This document shows, one piece after another, positions 23,291 through 23,518 of a stretch of DNA of 23,518 bases. The first letter of the stretch is position 1; every line of letters begins with the position of its first letter. Source of the stretch: JACKGS01 sp964448015 (lineage in GTDB: Bacteria; Patescibacteriota; Saccharimonadia; Saccharimonadales; UBA7683); the NCBI GenBank assembly GCA_964448015.1, contig CAYUUV010000016.1, positions 1 to 23,518 of the forward strand. The letters run 5' to 3'. The translations under genes and the position numbers were made by a program. The notes beneath the pieces are model-generated. The model had not been told where the DNA came from. It saw nothing but the letters and a program-made list of their open reading frames with translations, and searched no databases.

Positions 23291-23518
23291 TCATATCTCT
23301 GGACTCCATAGGAGTTCATCTACCTTTACATAGTAATCACCGTCTTCACCAAACACCCCCACCCCTTCGGCCTCCAAATGCTTCCCGTGAGCACGTCTAC
23401 CACCTGGATATCCTGCCGCTAAGCCACCCTTTTTATTCACCACTCGTTGCCAAGGTAAGTTTGGATCGCCAAAGTGTGCAATCCCACCGACAATCCTTGC
23501 CGCCCGAGCATTCCCAGC
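23291..23518 (-). CDS. Alkyltransferase-like (MGMT DNA-binding domain) protein, 3' part
   Basis: The last 75 codons of a gene cut by the window edge. AGNARAARIVGG, PNLPWQRVVNKKGGLAAGYP and the following Gly/His-rich part match the DNA-binding domain of O6-methylguanine-DNA methyltransferases. Where MGMT has PCHR with the acceptor Cys, this protein has PWQR, so it belongs to the alkyltransferase-like (ATL) group. ATL proteins bind O6-alkylguanine and recruit nucleotide excision repair instead of removing the alkyl group themselves. The stop TGA is 3 nt before the miaA ATG, so the two are likely co-translated. Confidence 0.88.
   Translation of the reverse strand, partial: AGNARAARIVGGIAHFGDPNLPWQRVVNKKGGLAAGYPGGRRAHGKHLEAEGVGVFGEDGDYYVKVDELLWSPEI

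Overview
The window looks like a chromosomal segment of a Candidate Phyla Radiation bacterium, most probably a Saccharibacterium (TM7). The main clue is the surface protein at 5571-7619, whose N-terminus (basic region, then a signal/membrane segment, then an IYGG motif) matches what I recall of Saccharibacteria. The VirD4-like ATPase with a Pro-rich partner, the short leaders and the small intergenic spaces fit too. TGA is used as a stop (comM, the alkyltransferase-like gene), which argues against the recoded Gracilibacteria and Absconditabacteria. The assignment comes from recognition, not a database search.

Layout. 1-470: 5' end of a 16S rRNA gene (minus), its leader and a near-consensus promoter. 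495-5496: a minus-strand gyrB-gyrA-DUF212 membrane protein operon with a clear gyrB promoter. 5571-8209: two plus-strand cell-envelope genes, an LPRTG-anchored Cys-repeat protein and a His-rich membrane protein. 8257-12088: minus-strand genes for a membrane protein, a Pro-rich protein and a VirD4/TraG-type ATPase. 12089-13208: about 1.1 kb without a convincing protein gene, holding hairpins, an inverted repeat and a promoter-hairpin-terminator unit that looks like a small RNA. 13209-15913: comM, then infC-rpmI-rplT and a terminator. 15911-17855: rnpB, a Nudix-RNase H fusion, an orphan gene and tRNA-Pro(GGG), all minus. 17871-18005: a compact structured RNA resembling 6S RNA. 18192-18383: rpmB. 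18548-23518: minus-strand MBL-fold protein, wHTH/nucleotidyltransferase-like protein, gatD, murT, miaA and the 3' end of an alkyltransferase-like gene.

How the genes work together. Most are housekeeping: DNA supercoiling, initiation factor and ribosomal proteins, tRNA processing and modification (RNase P, MiaA), and lipid II amidation (MurT/GatD). The envelope genes and the VirD4-like ATPase are the accessory, possibly host-interaction, part.

Most unusual. Short AT-rich repeat-like sequences occur in spacers, but also inside structured RNAs (a 107-nt extension of 16S helix 6 and a 133-nt insert in RNase P RNA) and in the apparent N-terminus of MiaA. A second, GC-rich family of 48-bp palindromic elements lies between murT and gatD and again in the MiaA N-terminus. 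Other points are two candidate small RNAs, a non-AUG infC start, a Nudix-RNase H fusion with a degenerate Nudix box, an MBL protein lacking its metal motif, a MurT without its zinc ribbon, and a GyrB with Asn at the position where Asp-to-Asn gives quinolone resistance elsewhere.
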